Of a DNA stretch of 11,845 bases, positions 4,947 to 11,845 are shown piece by piece; position 1 is the first letter of the stretch, and each line of letters opens with the position of its first letter. The DNA lies in assembly GCA_039590215.1 (NCBI GenBank), contig JBDHFX010000049.1, positions 1-11,845 on the forward strand, given 5' to 3'. The notes below the pieces were generated by a model. The model did no database searches. It was not told the origin of the DNA and saw only the letters and a list, made by a program, of their open reading frames with translations. Both the position numbers and the translations under genes were made by a program. The DNA is from CAMYLR01 sp039590215 (GTDB lineage: Bacteria; Gemmatimonadota; Gemmatimonadetes; JACCXV01; JAHWKZ01).

Positions 4947-6757
4947 GTCCTGACACCCTCCAACTCCTTCATCACACCGGCCACAACTTGATCAGCAGTC
5001 ATTGGGAAACCACCATAATAGCGAATCGACCGCATACGGTGCTCTGGGACGCCGGTCTCGAGCATCAGCAGACGCCTCAACTGACCATCGCGGTTCATCT
5101 CGACGACAACCAGCTGTTCGTGTGCTTCCAAGAACTCTTTGACCGCCGCACTGAACGGAAAGGACCGAACTCGGAGCAAGCTGGCCGAAACACCCTCTTG
5201 GGCTAGCCGATCGATCGCCTCCCGCACTGCGGCGGCACAGCTCCCGATCGTTATGATCCCGAGGTTGGAACCCGGCGCCAAGTCAATGATGGGCTCTGGA
5301 AGATGCTCCGCCGCGAGTTCGAACTTGCGCGTCAGCCGATCAACGACGTCGACATACTCCTCTGCATCCTCCGTGTAGCGACCGTATCGATCGTGTCCCG
5401 AACCTCGTGCGAAGTAAGCGCCCTTTGGATGCGTTCCAGGCAACGTCCGCGCACACACACCATCTCCGTCAACATCGAGATAGCGGTAGAAGGTCTCGAG
5501 TTGTTGGAGTTCCTCAGAGCTCAGGATCTTGCCCCGATCAGGCTGATACTCGTCGTGCCATTCAAAGCGCTCGCACATCCAGTCATTCATTCCAATGTCG
5601 AGGTCAGATACGACGAAAACCGGTGTTTGATATCGATCAGCTAGGTCAAACGCGTTCACGGTCAACTCAAAGCATTCACGGGGGTCGGCAGGAAATAGCG
5701 CGATATGCTTCGTATCGCCGTGTGAAGCGTAGACCACTAGTTGGAGGTCCCCCTGCTGTGTTCGGGTGGGCATTCCGGTCGAGGGGCCGGTTCGCTGGAT
5801 GTTAAAAAAGACCGCCGGTACCTCGGTGTAATATGCCAAGCCGATGAACTCGCTCATCAGAGAGATCCCCGGCCCGCTTGTCGGCGTGAATGCCCTCGCT
5901 CCCATCCACCCCGCTCCGATCGCGACTCCGGCGGCTGCTAGCTCGTCCTCTGCTTGCACCACGCAGTATCGCCTCTCGCCGCTCTCTCCGTTCTCACGGT
6001 AACGCTCACAGAACCGGAGAAACGCATCCATCAACGAGGTTGCTGGAGTGATGGGATACCACGCGCCAACGGTCGCACCAGCGTAAACGCACCCGAGCGC
6101 GGCAGCGGTGTTACCATCGATCATAATCGCATCGCGCGTAGCATCCATCTTCTCCAGTCGAACCGGAAGTGGACACTCGACGTTCTCCCTGGCAAACTCG
6201 AATCCAAGCCGGATCGCGTGCAGGTTCGAGTCCATGAGGTGTTCCTTCTTGCCAAACCGTTCACGAAGCATCGTGTCCACAACGTCGAGGTCGACCTCGA
6301 TGAGCGCGGCCAGGACGCCCACATACGCGATGTTCTTCATCAGGATCCGCTCCCTGGCACCCTCGAAGTTTTCGTTGCACATCCTGGCGAGTGGCACGCC
6401 CAAAAAAGTGATGTCGTCCCTCGAAAGCGCCGTGTCGAGCGGCCACGAGGAGTCGTAAACCAGGTAGCCTCCTGGTCGCACTTCGGCGACATCCCGGCCG
6501 TAACTCTCTGCGTTCATCGCTACGACTATATCGAACTCTCGAACGCGTGCCGTGTAACCGTGTCGATCGACACGAATCTCGTACCACGTAGGCAAGCCTT
6601 GAATGTTGGATGGGAAGACGTTCTTCCCCGACACCGGGATCCCCATCCGGAAGATCGCCTGCATCAGGAGGCCGTTAGCGCTCGCCGAACCCGTCCCGTT
6701 CACAGTGGCGAGTTTGATCGCGAGCTGATTGACTTTGATTACGCCGTCGCCGCGCAC
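4943..6757 (-). CDS. korA: 2-oxoacid:acceptor oxidoreductase, fused gamma-alpha subunit
   Basis: Partner of the beta subunit; together they catalyse oxidative decarboxylation of a 2-oxoacid to its acyl-CoA, reducing ferredoxin, or the reverse. The 604 residues combine two modules usually separate in archaeal enzymes. Residues 8-190 are the gamma domain (G-T-G-S-A-S-A-N-G-L, then F-P-S-N-I-Q-G-L-P-T-W-Y-E). Residues 210-604 are the alpha, pyrophosphate-side domain. Alpha hallmarks are Y-P-I-T-P-A-T (234-240), T-S-G-P-G-I-S-L-M (293-301) and Q-R-T-G-P-S-T-G-M-P-T (321-331), the last lining the substrate pocket. An Asp-rich segment near V-D-G-D-G-V-C-A-R-T follows, as in 2-oxoglutarate-type subunits. 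The start is a GTG inside the end of the flavoprotein gene (19-base overlap) with no clear Shine-Dalgarno; translational coupling could explain this. Its TGA overlaps the beta-subunit ATG. The family is certain and the 2-oxoglutarate preference likely; the exact start is uncertain. Confidence 0.92.
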   Translation of the reverse strand: MRGDGVIKVNQLAIKLATVNGTGSASANGLLMQAIFRMGIPVSGKNVFPSNIQGLPTWYEIRVDRHGYTARVREFDIVVAMNAESYGRDVAEVRPGGYLVYDSSWPLDTALSRDDITFLGVPLARMCNENFEGARERILMKNIAYVGVLAALIEVDLDVVDTMLRERFGKKEHLMDSNLHAIRLGFEFARENVECPLPVRLEKMDATRDAIMIDGNTAAALGCVYAGATVGAWYPITPATSLMDAFLRFCERYRENGESGERRYCVVQAEDELAAAGVAIGAGWMGARAFTPTSGPGISLMSEFIGLAYYTEVPAVFFNIQRTGPSTGMPTRTQQGDLQLVVYASHGDTKHIALFPADPRECFELTVNAFDLADRYQTPVFVVSDLDIGMNDWMCERFEWHDEYQPDRGKILSSEELQQLETFYRYLDVDGDGVCARTLPGTHPKGAYFARGSGHDRYGRYTEDAEEYVDVVDRLTRKFELAAEHLPEPIIDLAPGSNLGIITIGSCAAAVREAIDRLAQEGVSASLLRVRSFPFSAAVKEFLEAHEQLVVVEMNRDGQLRRLLMLETGVPEHRMRSIRYYGGFPMTADQVVAGVMKELEGVRT

Positions 6758-8526
6758 GCAGACCGGCCGGCATAGGGTAGGAGCAACTCAAACTGTCGCA
6801 TGTCCCAAGCCGCGGTAGGACAACGCTCCGCACAGAGTCCGCAGTGTACACAGATGTCCTCATCCTTGACCATTACGCGTCCGGTGTGTGGCAACGCGCC
6901 TGAGACGTAGAGATCCTGATCGATGTTCTCCGCCGGAGCAGTGAGACGTTGCCGGAGATCTTCCTCTTCTCCGTCGGGAGTGATCGTCAGACAGTCAACT
7001 GGACATACATCGATGCAGGCGTCGCACTCAATGCAGAGAGGATCAGTGAAGTGGGTCTGCACATCACAGTTGAGACAGCGCTCGACCTCAGTCAATGTCT
7101 GCTCGAGATCAAAACCCATTTCGACCTCGATATCGAGCCCCTCGAATCGGTGACCCAGGTCCACGTGCCGCATGCGCACCCGTTCTGACGGGTCGTAGTC
7201 ATTGCTGTAGCTCCACTCGTGGAGCCCCATTTTCGTACTCGCCAGGTTCATCCCCTCGGGCGGGCGATCGGATACGGGAGCCCCTTGGCAGTAGTTGTGA
7301 ATCGAGATCGCCGCTCCGTGTCCGTGAGCGACAGCCCAGATGATGTTCTCTGGGCCCCAAGCCGCGTCACCACCGACGAAAACACCCTCACGGGTTGTCT
7401 GGAACGTCACCCGGTCGACAATCGGCATATCCCACTCATTAAACTCGATGCCAATGTCACGCTCGATCCACGGGAATGCAGTTTCCTGACCAATCGCCAG
7501 AATCACCTCATCACAAGGGATGTCTACAACATCCAGAACTTCTTTCCTCAATCTTCCGTCAGCTTGCTTGTGCCAGTCAACGATTTCGAACCGCATCCCC
7601 CGGACTTCCCCATCTTCGATAAAGAACCGCTCTGGCGAGTGATTCTCCAGAACCTGGATCTGTTCCTCCTCCGCGTCTTCGAGCTCCCAATCGGAGGCTT
7701 TGAAAAGGGGCCGGGGCTTTCTAGCCATGACTTTGACATCGGTCCCGCCGATTCGTTTCGAGGTTCGGCAGCAATCCATCGCCGTGTTACCGGCGCCAAT
7801 GATCAGCACCCGTTCGTCAACAGAGTCGATATGACCGAAGGCTACCGATTCCAGCCAATCGATACCGATATGGATCTTGTCGGAGTCGTATCGGCCTGGG
7901 ATCTCGAGGTTCTTGCCTCGTGGCGCGCCAGAGCCGACGAACACAGCGTCATACCCCTCGGACAGGAGCTCATCCATGCTCGTAATCGGCGTGTTGTACC
8001 GGATATCCACTCCCATATCGAGGATCATGTTGATCTCTTCATCGAGCACCTCGACGGGCAGCCGGAACTGAGGGATGTTCGTCCACATTAGGCCGCCGGC
8101 ACGATCGAAGCGCTCAAAGATGACCACTTCATAACCAAGTGGTAGGAGGTCGTTCGCAACCGTCAATGAAGCGGGGCCAGCACCCACGCAGGCGATCTTG
8201 AACCCGTTCTTTCGTTTTGGGATCTCAGGCAGACGATGCGTGACCTCACCCTTGAGATCCGATGCCACTCGCTTCAAGCGACAGATCGCCACCGGTTTGC
8301 CGTCGACTCTGGTACGCCGGCAGACTGGCTCGCATGGCCGGTCACAGGTTCTTCCCAGGATGCCCGGGAAGACATTCGACTCGCGATTCAGCATATACGC
8401 GTCTGAGTACCGTCCCTGCCCGATCATACGGATGTACTCGGGCACGTTGGTGTGTGCCGGGCACCCCCATTGGCAATCGACGACCTTGTGGTAGTAGGCC
8501 GGGTTTGTAACGTCAGTAGGTCGCAT
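6739..8526 (-). CDS. GltD-like FAD/NAD(P)-dependent oxidoreductase with C-terminal 2x[4Fe-4S] ferredoxin domain
   Basis: A 595-residue multidomain flavoprotein, first gene of the three-gene operon. Residues 18-82 form the N-terminal Fe-S region of glutamate synthase small-subunit-like proteins, with C-Q-W-G-C (18-22) and C-D-R-P-C-E-P-V-C (61-69). An FAD-binding fold starts at G-A-G-P-A-S (115-120). A nested NAD(P)-binding fold starts at G-A-G-N-T-A (244-249), and the second FAD contact is G-V-F-V-G-G-D (381-387). The C-terminus has C-L-N-C (484-487), then two ferredoxin-type clusters: Cys498/501/504/508 with Cys512, and Cys559/562/565/569. There is no glutamate synthase large subunit nearby, so it is unlikely to be a true gltD. 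It more plausibly passes electrons between the 2-oxoacid oxidoreductase, ferredoxin and NAD(P)H (inference). I chose the ATG at 8526; an in-frame TTG at 8538 is preceded by GGAAG at about nine bases and may be the real start. Its TAA lies 19 bases inside korA. Confidence 0.88.
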   Translation of the reverse strand: MRPTDVTNPAYYHKVVDCQWGCPAHTNVPEYIRMIGQGRYSDAYMLNRESNVFPGILGRTCDRPCEPVCRRTRVDGKPVAICRLKRVASDLKGEVTHRLPEIPKRKNGFKIACVGAGPASLTVANDLLPLGYEVVIFERFDRAGGLMWTNIPQFRLPVEVLDEEINMILDMGVDIRYNTPITSMDELLSEGYDAVFVGSGAPRGKNLEIPGRYDSDKIHIGIDWLESVAFGHIDSVDERVLIIGAGNTAMDCCRTSKRIGGTDVKVMARKPRPLFKASDWELEDAEEEQIQVLENHSPERFFIEDGEVRGMRFEIVDWHKQADGRLRKEVLDVVDIPCDEVILAIGQETAFPWIERDIGIEFNEWDMPIVDRVTFQTTREGVFVGGDAAWGPENIIWAVAHGHGAAISIHNYCQGAPVSDRPPEGMNLASTKMGLHEWSYSNDYDPSERVRMRHVDLGHRFEGLDIEVEMGFDLEQTLTEVERCLNCDVQTHFTDPLCIECDACIDVCPVDCLTITPDGEEEDLRQRLTAPAENIDQDLYVSGALPHTGRVMVKDEDICVHCGLCAERCPTAAWDMRQFELLLPYAGRSACAATA

Positions 8527-8538
8527 AACTTGGTTCAA

Positions 8539-8668
8539 AAGCTAAGACTTCCAGCCGCTCGGTCGCCACCGATCACAACCATCCGGGCATGCATTTTGCT
8601 ACGATCCACGATGTTGGAGGCGGGCCGCGACCCGGCCTTGGCAGAGCGATCACGATGGAGTCACCTGT
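8539..8668. promoter_or_regulatory. divergent intergenic region between the oxidoreductase operon and a small membrane-protein gene
   Basis: About 130 bases separate two divergent transcription units, so both promoters should lie here. On the plus strand TG-C-TACGAT (8597-8605) looks like an extended -10 element, with no good -35 upstream. It would start transcription near 8612, about 57 bases before the membrane-protein ATG. I see no clear promoter on the minus strand for the operon. Confidence 0.35.
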
Positions 8669-9013
8669 ATGGAAACCAGCTTTGTTCCGGTCTTCTTCTT
8701 GTGCCTGGCGATTCTCGCTGTTCTGCGGACCTCTTGGATATCCTCGCTCGCGGACCGCAGGGCACGCCGCGCAGTCCGATGGATCCGATCCAACCACCCG
8801 GACGCCTGGGACCGTCACGGGGGTTGGCCGGTTCAATTGAACCTTTGGCCACGCGCGACGCTGACGGTCTTAATTCGCGAGCTTGACGCTAGCGATCCAG
8901 ATCTAAGACAGCAGCTCGAGCCCGTTAGGCAACTCAGACGTCGCTTCTGGTTCTCATTTGCTATCGGGGTGGCTTCGGTGACCACGCTGGTGATGTGGAT
9001 CAAGGACTATTAG
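8669..9013 (+). CDS. small two-helix membrane protein, UspB-like layout
   Basis: This 114-residue protein starts at an ATG with GGAG (8657-8660) eight bases upstream. It has a hydrophobic N-terminal helix (about residues 5-19), then a basic soluble middle (R-R-A-R-R-A-V-R-W). That is followed by P-D-A-W-D-R-H-G-G-W-P and an acidic helix around D-A-S-D-P-D-L-R-Q. A basic R-R-R-F-W and a second hydrophobic helix (about residues 93-111) complete it. Length, helix placement, the mid-protein Pro/His-Gly segment and the RR-F run before the last helix all resemble UspB, the small membrane protein known from enterobacteria. I have not aligned them, so homology is a suggestion. No partner gene is evident: it stands alone, divergent from the oxidoreductase operon and convergent with the TPR gene. 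It is a convincing gene of unconfirmed family. Confidence 0.7.
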   Translation: METSFVPVFFLCLAILAVLRTSWISSLADRRARRAVRWIRSNHPDAWDRHGGWPVQLNLWPRATLTVLIRELDASDPDLRQQLEPVRQLRRRFWFSFAIGVASVTTLVMWIKDY

Positions 9014-9041
9014 AGCACGCGCTGGCTGGAATCTCGTAGCA

Positions 9042-9083
9042 GACAAAAGGAAGGGGCGCGAACGGGATGCCATTCGCGCCCCT
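9042..9083 (-). terminator. intrinsic terminator of the TPR gene
   Basis: AGGGGCGCGAA (9052-9062) and TTCGCGCCCCT (9073-9083) form a perfect 11-base inverted repeat with a 10-base loop. Read on the minus strand, the hairpin is followed by CCTTTTG, a short T-rich tail. It lies 21 bases beyond the TPR stop. On the plus strand no T run follows, so any termination of the small membrane-protein transcript from that side would be weaker. Confidence 0.75.
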
Positions 9084-9088
9084 CTGTC

Positions 9089-9103
9089 CTGATCTGAGAT
9101 CAG
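9089..9103. repeat. 15-base palindrome directly after the TPR stop codon
   Basis: CTGATCT, a single G, then AGATCAG form a perfect inverted repeat that abuts the TAA of the TPR gene (9104-9106). A one-base centre is too tight for a good RNA hairpin, so a protein-binding site or chance are the alternatives. Confidence 0.35.
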
Positions 9104-10591
9104 TTACTCGTCGGCTTGCGCCACCATCTCTCTCGCGTCGTCACGAACGTACGATAAGGCGAAGTTCAACTGGTTGAAGTTCGCGGCCTGCTCCGCCATT
9201 TCGTCCGAGGCCGCCTGATCACCCTTCCCCTGGTATGCTTCAGCCATTGCATACAAGACCCTCGGATCTTGCTGGTTGGCGTGAGAAAAGTGCTCGAGTG
9301 CGCCTTCGTTGTCGCCCTCTGCTAGAGCAACGCGACCCAGAAGTTCATGGTTCTGGCGCATCTCGAATGGTACCTGGTGCGCCTGCACGGCCTCGTGATA
9401 GGCGCCAGCATGCGTTTTGGCGGACTGCAGATCTCCGGTTGCCAACCCGATCAATGCAGCTGTGTAGTGATGATTCCGGCGGGTCGCTTCCTTGACCTCT
9501 TCGGGGATATCAGCGTATGCCACCTCATCAACTGCTTTCTGGAAAAGCGCACTCGCTTCATCCGCATTGCCCGTGTCCAGCAACATTCGTCCCATCAAGT
9601 TGTAGTCGTTGGACATGGCCAAGTGATCATCGTTCGCTTCGGCGATCTCAAAACGCTTGTGCATGACCTCCATCGCCGTGCTACGGTCACCATCGTACAT
9701 GTGGGATGCAGCCATCCACATTAGCGCCTGGCGGCGGATGCCGTCCGTTTCCGCGACCTCGTACATCTCGTGGAGCGTCTCGCGCGCAGCATCGGTGTCG
9801 TCCATGAACATTTGATTGTTCGCTATGCCAGCGTACGAGAACTGAAAGCTCGGGTCTGCTTCAAGTGCCTTCTTGTACTGCACTATCGATTCTTCGAAAC
9901 GCCCCATCTTCATTAGGAGCTCCGCGTATGAGTCGTGCGGATTGGGCTCGCCAGGCAGCACCTCGATGTATTTTTGGAAAGCCGCTTCGGCTGCTTCGTA
10001 GTTGCCGAGTGAGCGGTTTGCGTAGCCGAGCAGGTTGTAGGCTGGTGAAAATTCGGGGTTGATCTCGGTCGCGTGAGAATAATGCTTGATCGCCGCCTCG
10101 TAGTTCTGTCGACCGAAGTACAAGCCCGCCAGCAACTGATGCGCTCGCTCGTCGCCGGGGAAACTGCCAACCAACTCCTTGTAGAGTTCTAACTGTTTCT
10201 CAGGGTCACCCTTTACGCCCGCATCCAGACCGACGATCATCAGGCGTTCTCCTCCTGACGTGCGGTCCACGAGCGAAACAGCTTTCTCCAGGTTCTCAAA
10301 GAACTCGTCGTTAGAACCGGCAGCATTGGCCAATCCAAAGTAGGCCAGCGCAAAGTCGGGATCCGTGGCGATCGCCTCTCGGTAGACCGGCCGTGCATCC
10401 GCCGCGTGCAGCTTTTCGGCGAGGCTACGCGCCTTCAAGAAAAGTACGCGCGCTTCATCAGAATCGGTGGTAATCGCCACCTTCCCTTCTTGGTGGCCGG
10501 CGTGGTCCTTGGCACCGTAAGCCTGCGCGTGAGCCAGGCTTGGTAAGGCCAGCGCGACCAACAAGAGGGCAAACATGGACCTCTTCCTCAT
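9104..10591 (-). CDS. exported tetratricopeptide-repeat protein
   Basis: A 495-residue protein with a clean Sec signal peptide: M-R-K-R-S, a Leu/Ala-rich core, then L-A-H-A before Q-A (cleavage near residue 22). The mature protein is mostly TPR helices. The clearest units lie at about residues 148-250, for example N-Y-E-A-A-I-K-H-Y-S-H-A-T-E-I-N-P-E, G-N-Y-E-A-A-E-A-A-F-Q-K-Y and G-R-F-E-E-S-I-V-Q-Y-K-K-A-L. Weaker repeats continue to the C-terminus. No catalytic domain is visible, so a scaffold or protein-binding role in the envelope is likely. The start is the ATG at 10591, preceded on the minus strand by AAAGGAG eight bases upstream. The frame stays open to 10726, but those extra 45 residues would bury the signal peptide and have no such site. 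It has its own terminator and appears to be transcribed alone. The HD-GYP gene upstream points the same way but lies 234 bases away. Confidence 0.9.
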   Translation of the reverse strand: MRKRSMFALLLVALALPSLAHAQAYGAKDHAGHQEGKVAITTDSDEARVLFLKARSLAEKLHAADARPVYREAIATDPDFALAYFGLANAAGSNDEFFENLEKAVSLVDRTSGGERLMIVGLDAGVKGDPEKQLELYKELVGSFPGDERAHQLLAGLYFGRQNYEAAIKHYSHATEINPEFSPAYNLLGYANRSLGNYEAAEAAFQKYIEVLPGEPNPHDSYAELLMKMGRFEESIVQYKKALEADPSFQFSYAGIANNQMFMDDTDAARETLHEMYEVAETDGIRRQALMWMAASHMYDGDRSTAMEVMHKRFEIAEANDDHLAMSNDYNLMGRMLLDTGNADEASALFQKAVDEVAYADIPEEVKEATRRNHHYTAALIGLATGDLQSAKTHAGAYHEAVQAHQVPFEMRQNHELLGRVALAEGDNEGALEHFSHANQQDPRVLYAMAEAYQGKGDQAASDEMAEQAANFNQLNFALSYVRDDAREMVAQADE

Positions 10592-10825
10592 CGAAGGAAC
10601 TCCTTTCGCCCGTCGCATGGAGTCGGCATGCGATCCCGACGACGGACCCAATCGTGTTGTTTTCTGGCGAGTGTGATCAGGACTGGCAGGGCGAGCAACA
10701 AGCAGGCTGGAATACTCGACCACCAAATACCGGCCAGTCTCAGTACTTGAGAATGACGCCGTACAGGCTAGATGCGTTCAGTGTTTTGTGCCAGGCTGGC
10801 CCGCGGGGCGACCCGAGAGGCTGGA
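10592..10825 (-). promoter_or_regulatory. leader and upstream region of the TPR gene
   Basis: These 234 bases lie between the HD-GYP stop and the TPR start, both genes being on the minus strand. An AAAGGAG ribosome site stands eight bases from the TPR ATG. A perfect inverted repeat TCGCATG (10613-10619) / CATGCGA (10627-10633) with a seven-base spacer lies 22 bases upstream of the ATG and could be an operator or leader hairpin. I found no convincing -35/-10 pair and no T-tailed terminator after the HD-GYP gene. The 7-mer AGGCTGG recurs at 10704, 10793 and 10818, and again at 10862 inside the neighbouring gene. Confidence 0.4.
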
Positions 10826-11845
10826 CTACAGCCCCGAACTGCGTGGAATGGATCGAATCTTAGGCTGGTGCGCTACAACTTCTGGGGCGCGGGCGCGCTG
10901 TCCTTCCATGGGCTCGTCGATCGGCTTGCTTATGATCTCGCTTCCGTCCTTTACCACTTTCTCCAGGAACACCGGAACGAGTTCTGGATCAAACTGGATG
11001 CCCGCGAACTTCCGGAACTCCCCTTTGACAAACTCGATATCAAGCGCCTCTCGGTATACACGGCTGGTTGTCATCGCATCAAAGGCATCTGCCAGCAGGA
11101 TAATCCTTGCGCCGAAGGGGATCTCTTCCTCCCTCAGACCATGAGGGTAACCTGAGCCGTCCCAGTTCTCGTGATGGTGACGGATCATCTCCTCGATCTC
11201 ACCCTTGAAGTAACTGACCTGGTTGGCCAAGTCCGCGCTCATCACTGGGTGCATCCGGATCAGCCGTCGCTCCTCCTCTGTCAGCTTCCCAGCCTTTCGC
11301 ACTATACCAGTTAAATCGAGATTGATCTTACCGAGATCATGCAAGTAGGCCGCCAGCTCGATTCGCTCCGTCTTGGCCGGCGAGACGTTCAACGCGACAC
11401 AGAGTTTTCGCGCGTAGTGGGCAACCCGATCCGAGTGACCTGCGGTGTAGGGGTCGTGCATCTCGATAATCTTCACCATCGTGCGCACAGTTTCGTTGTA
11501 AGTCCGCTTGAGGTCTAGGTATTGGCTGTAAGCCTGTCTGACCATAACGATCGGTAGCGTCAACAGGATCAGCCCAGTCACCCATAGCCCCTCATACGCG
11601 TATACGACGGCAAGGGCAAGCGGCGCAGATGTAAACTCGTATAAGAACGCCCATTGGTAGTTCCGTTGCCAAAACCTACTCGGAGACTCTCCGTAGAGGA
11701 CCATAGAGCCGAAGCTCACAAGCCACGTATTCACAAGCCAATAGACGAGGACTGCGGTTGCAAACGCAAAGAAAAACCGACCGCTGGAGCTAAGACCGAG
11801 CGTTCCCGCCACTGCAAGAAACACAAGACTTCCGGATAGTGTGCT
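10826..11845 (-). CDS. membrane-anchored HD-GYP domain protein, N-terminus beyond the window
   Basis: HD-GYP domains usually hydrolyse the second messenger cyclic di-GMP. The visible part has hydrophobic segments at about residues 17-40 and 60-95 (numbered from the GTG at 11822-11824), so the protein is membrane-bound. The catalytic domain follows from about residue 112. H-S-D-R-V-A-H-Y-A (130-138), H-D-L-G-K-I (162-167), the H-P at 192-193, H-H-H-E-N-W-D-G-S-G-Y-P (216-227) and D-A-F-D-A-M (246-251) give the full metal-ligand and GYP signature, so it looks catalytically intact. The C-terminal 40 residues are basic and low in structure. The frame stays open to the window edge (S-T-L-S-G-S-L precede the GTG) and continues in a hydrophobic helix, so the gene is almost certainly cut here and the GTG is not the true start. 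No sensor domain can be assigned from this fragment. Confidence 0.9.
   Translation of the reverse strand, partial: STLSGSLVFLAVAGTLGLSSSGRFFFAFATAVLVYWLVNTWLVSFGSMVLYGESPSRFWQRNYQWAFLYEFTSAPLALAVVYAYEGLWVTGLILLTLPIVMVRQAYSQYLDLKRTYNETVRTMVKIIEMHDPYTAGHSDRVAHYARKLCVALNVSPAKTERIELAAYLHDLGKINLDLTGIVRKAGKLTEEERRLIRMHPVMSADLANQVSYFKGEIEEMIRHHHENWDGSGYPHGLREEEIPFGARIILLADAFDAMTTSRVYREALDIEFVKGEFRKFAGIQFDPELVPVFLEKVVKDGSEIISKPIDEPMEGQRARAPEVVAHQPKIRSIPRSSGL

Noticed and set aside
5954..6775. Long plus-strand open frame (273 codons) antisense to korA
   Set aside because: The minus-strand frame encodes the recognisable gamma-alpha oxidoreductase motifs; the antisense frame is a by-product of GC-rich codon usage.
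7219..8091. Long plus-strand open frame (290 codons) antisense to the flavoprotein gene
   Set aside because: It lies wholly opposite the FAD/NAD(P)-binding domains and shows no domain or start signal of its own.
6739..8526. Annotation as glutamate synthase small subunit (gltD)
   Set aside because: No large subunit is nearby, the protein has an extra C-terminal 2x[4Fe-4S] domain, and its frame overlaps the 2-oxoacid oxidoreductase genes.
10592..10726. 45-residue N-terminal extension of the TPR protein
   Set aside because: The extension would place the signal peptide internally, and the strong AAAGGAG site belongs to the ATG at 10591.

Overview
The window looks like chromosomal DNA from a diderm, moderately GC-rich, probably environmental bacterium. 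Two lipoprotein-type leaders and one Sec-type leader point to a diderm. The gene content (a lipoprotein with a Cys-rich tail beside a DUF3179 protein, a secreted TPR protein, a 2-oxoacid:ferredoxin oxidoreductase with a GltD-like flavoprotein, and GSI-alpha-type glutamine synthetase) recalls Gemmatimonadota and similar marine or soil lineages. That placement is recall-based inference. No rRNA, tRNA, CRISPR array, insertion sequence or integrase was seen.

Layout. Positions 62-613 (minus) encode a small lipoprotein of unknown function. It diverges from a plus-strand pair at 739-2296: a putative lipoprotein ending in four Asn-Pro-Cys units, followed 4 bases later by a DUF3179 protein. Positions 2297-2546 hold a consensus-like promoter, a candidate structured leader or small RNA, and a strong intrinsic terminator. 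All of these lie upstream of glnA (2547-3869, plus). Convergent to glnA, only 21 bases away, is a three-gene minus-strand operon at 8526-3891. In transcription order it encodes a GltD-like flavoprotein with ferredoxin domains, a fused gamma-alpha oxidoreductase subunit, and the TPP-binding beta subunit. Overlapping reading frames join the three genes. Divergent from this operon is a small two-helix membrane protein (8669-9013, plus) with a UspB-like layout. It converges on a secreted TPR protein (10591-9104, minus), with a hairpin terminator between them. An HD-GYP membrane protein (minus) runs off the right edge.

How the genes relate. The three-gene operon looks complete for ferredoxin-linked 2-oxoacid (most likely 2-oxoglutarate) chemistry. 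The flavoprotein probably connects the electrons to the pyridine nucleotide pool. Its 2-oxoglutarate and the glutamine made by glnA are the two metabolites by which bacteria usually gauge carbon/nitrogen balance, so the convergent arrangement makes sense, although shared regulation is inference. The most unusual feature is the glnA leader. A 14-base segment near the expected 5' end of the transcript contains two adjacent stretches, each perfectly complementary to the loop of a different downstream hairpin, one of them the terminator.
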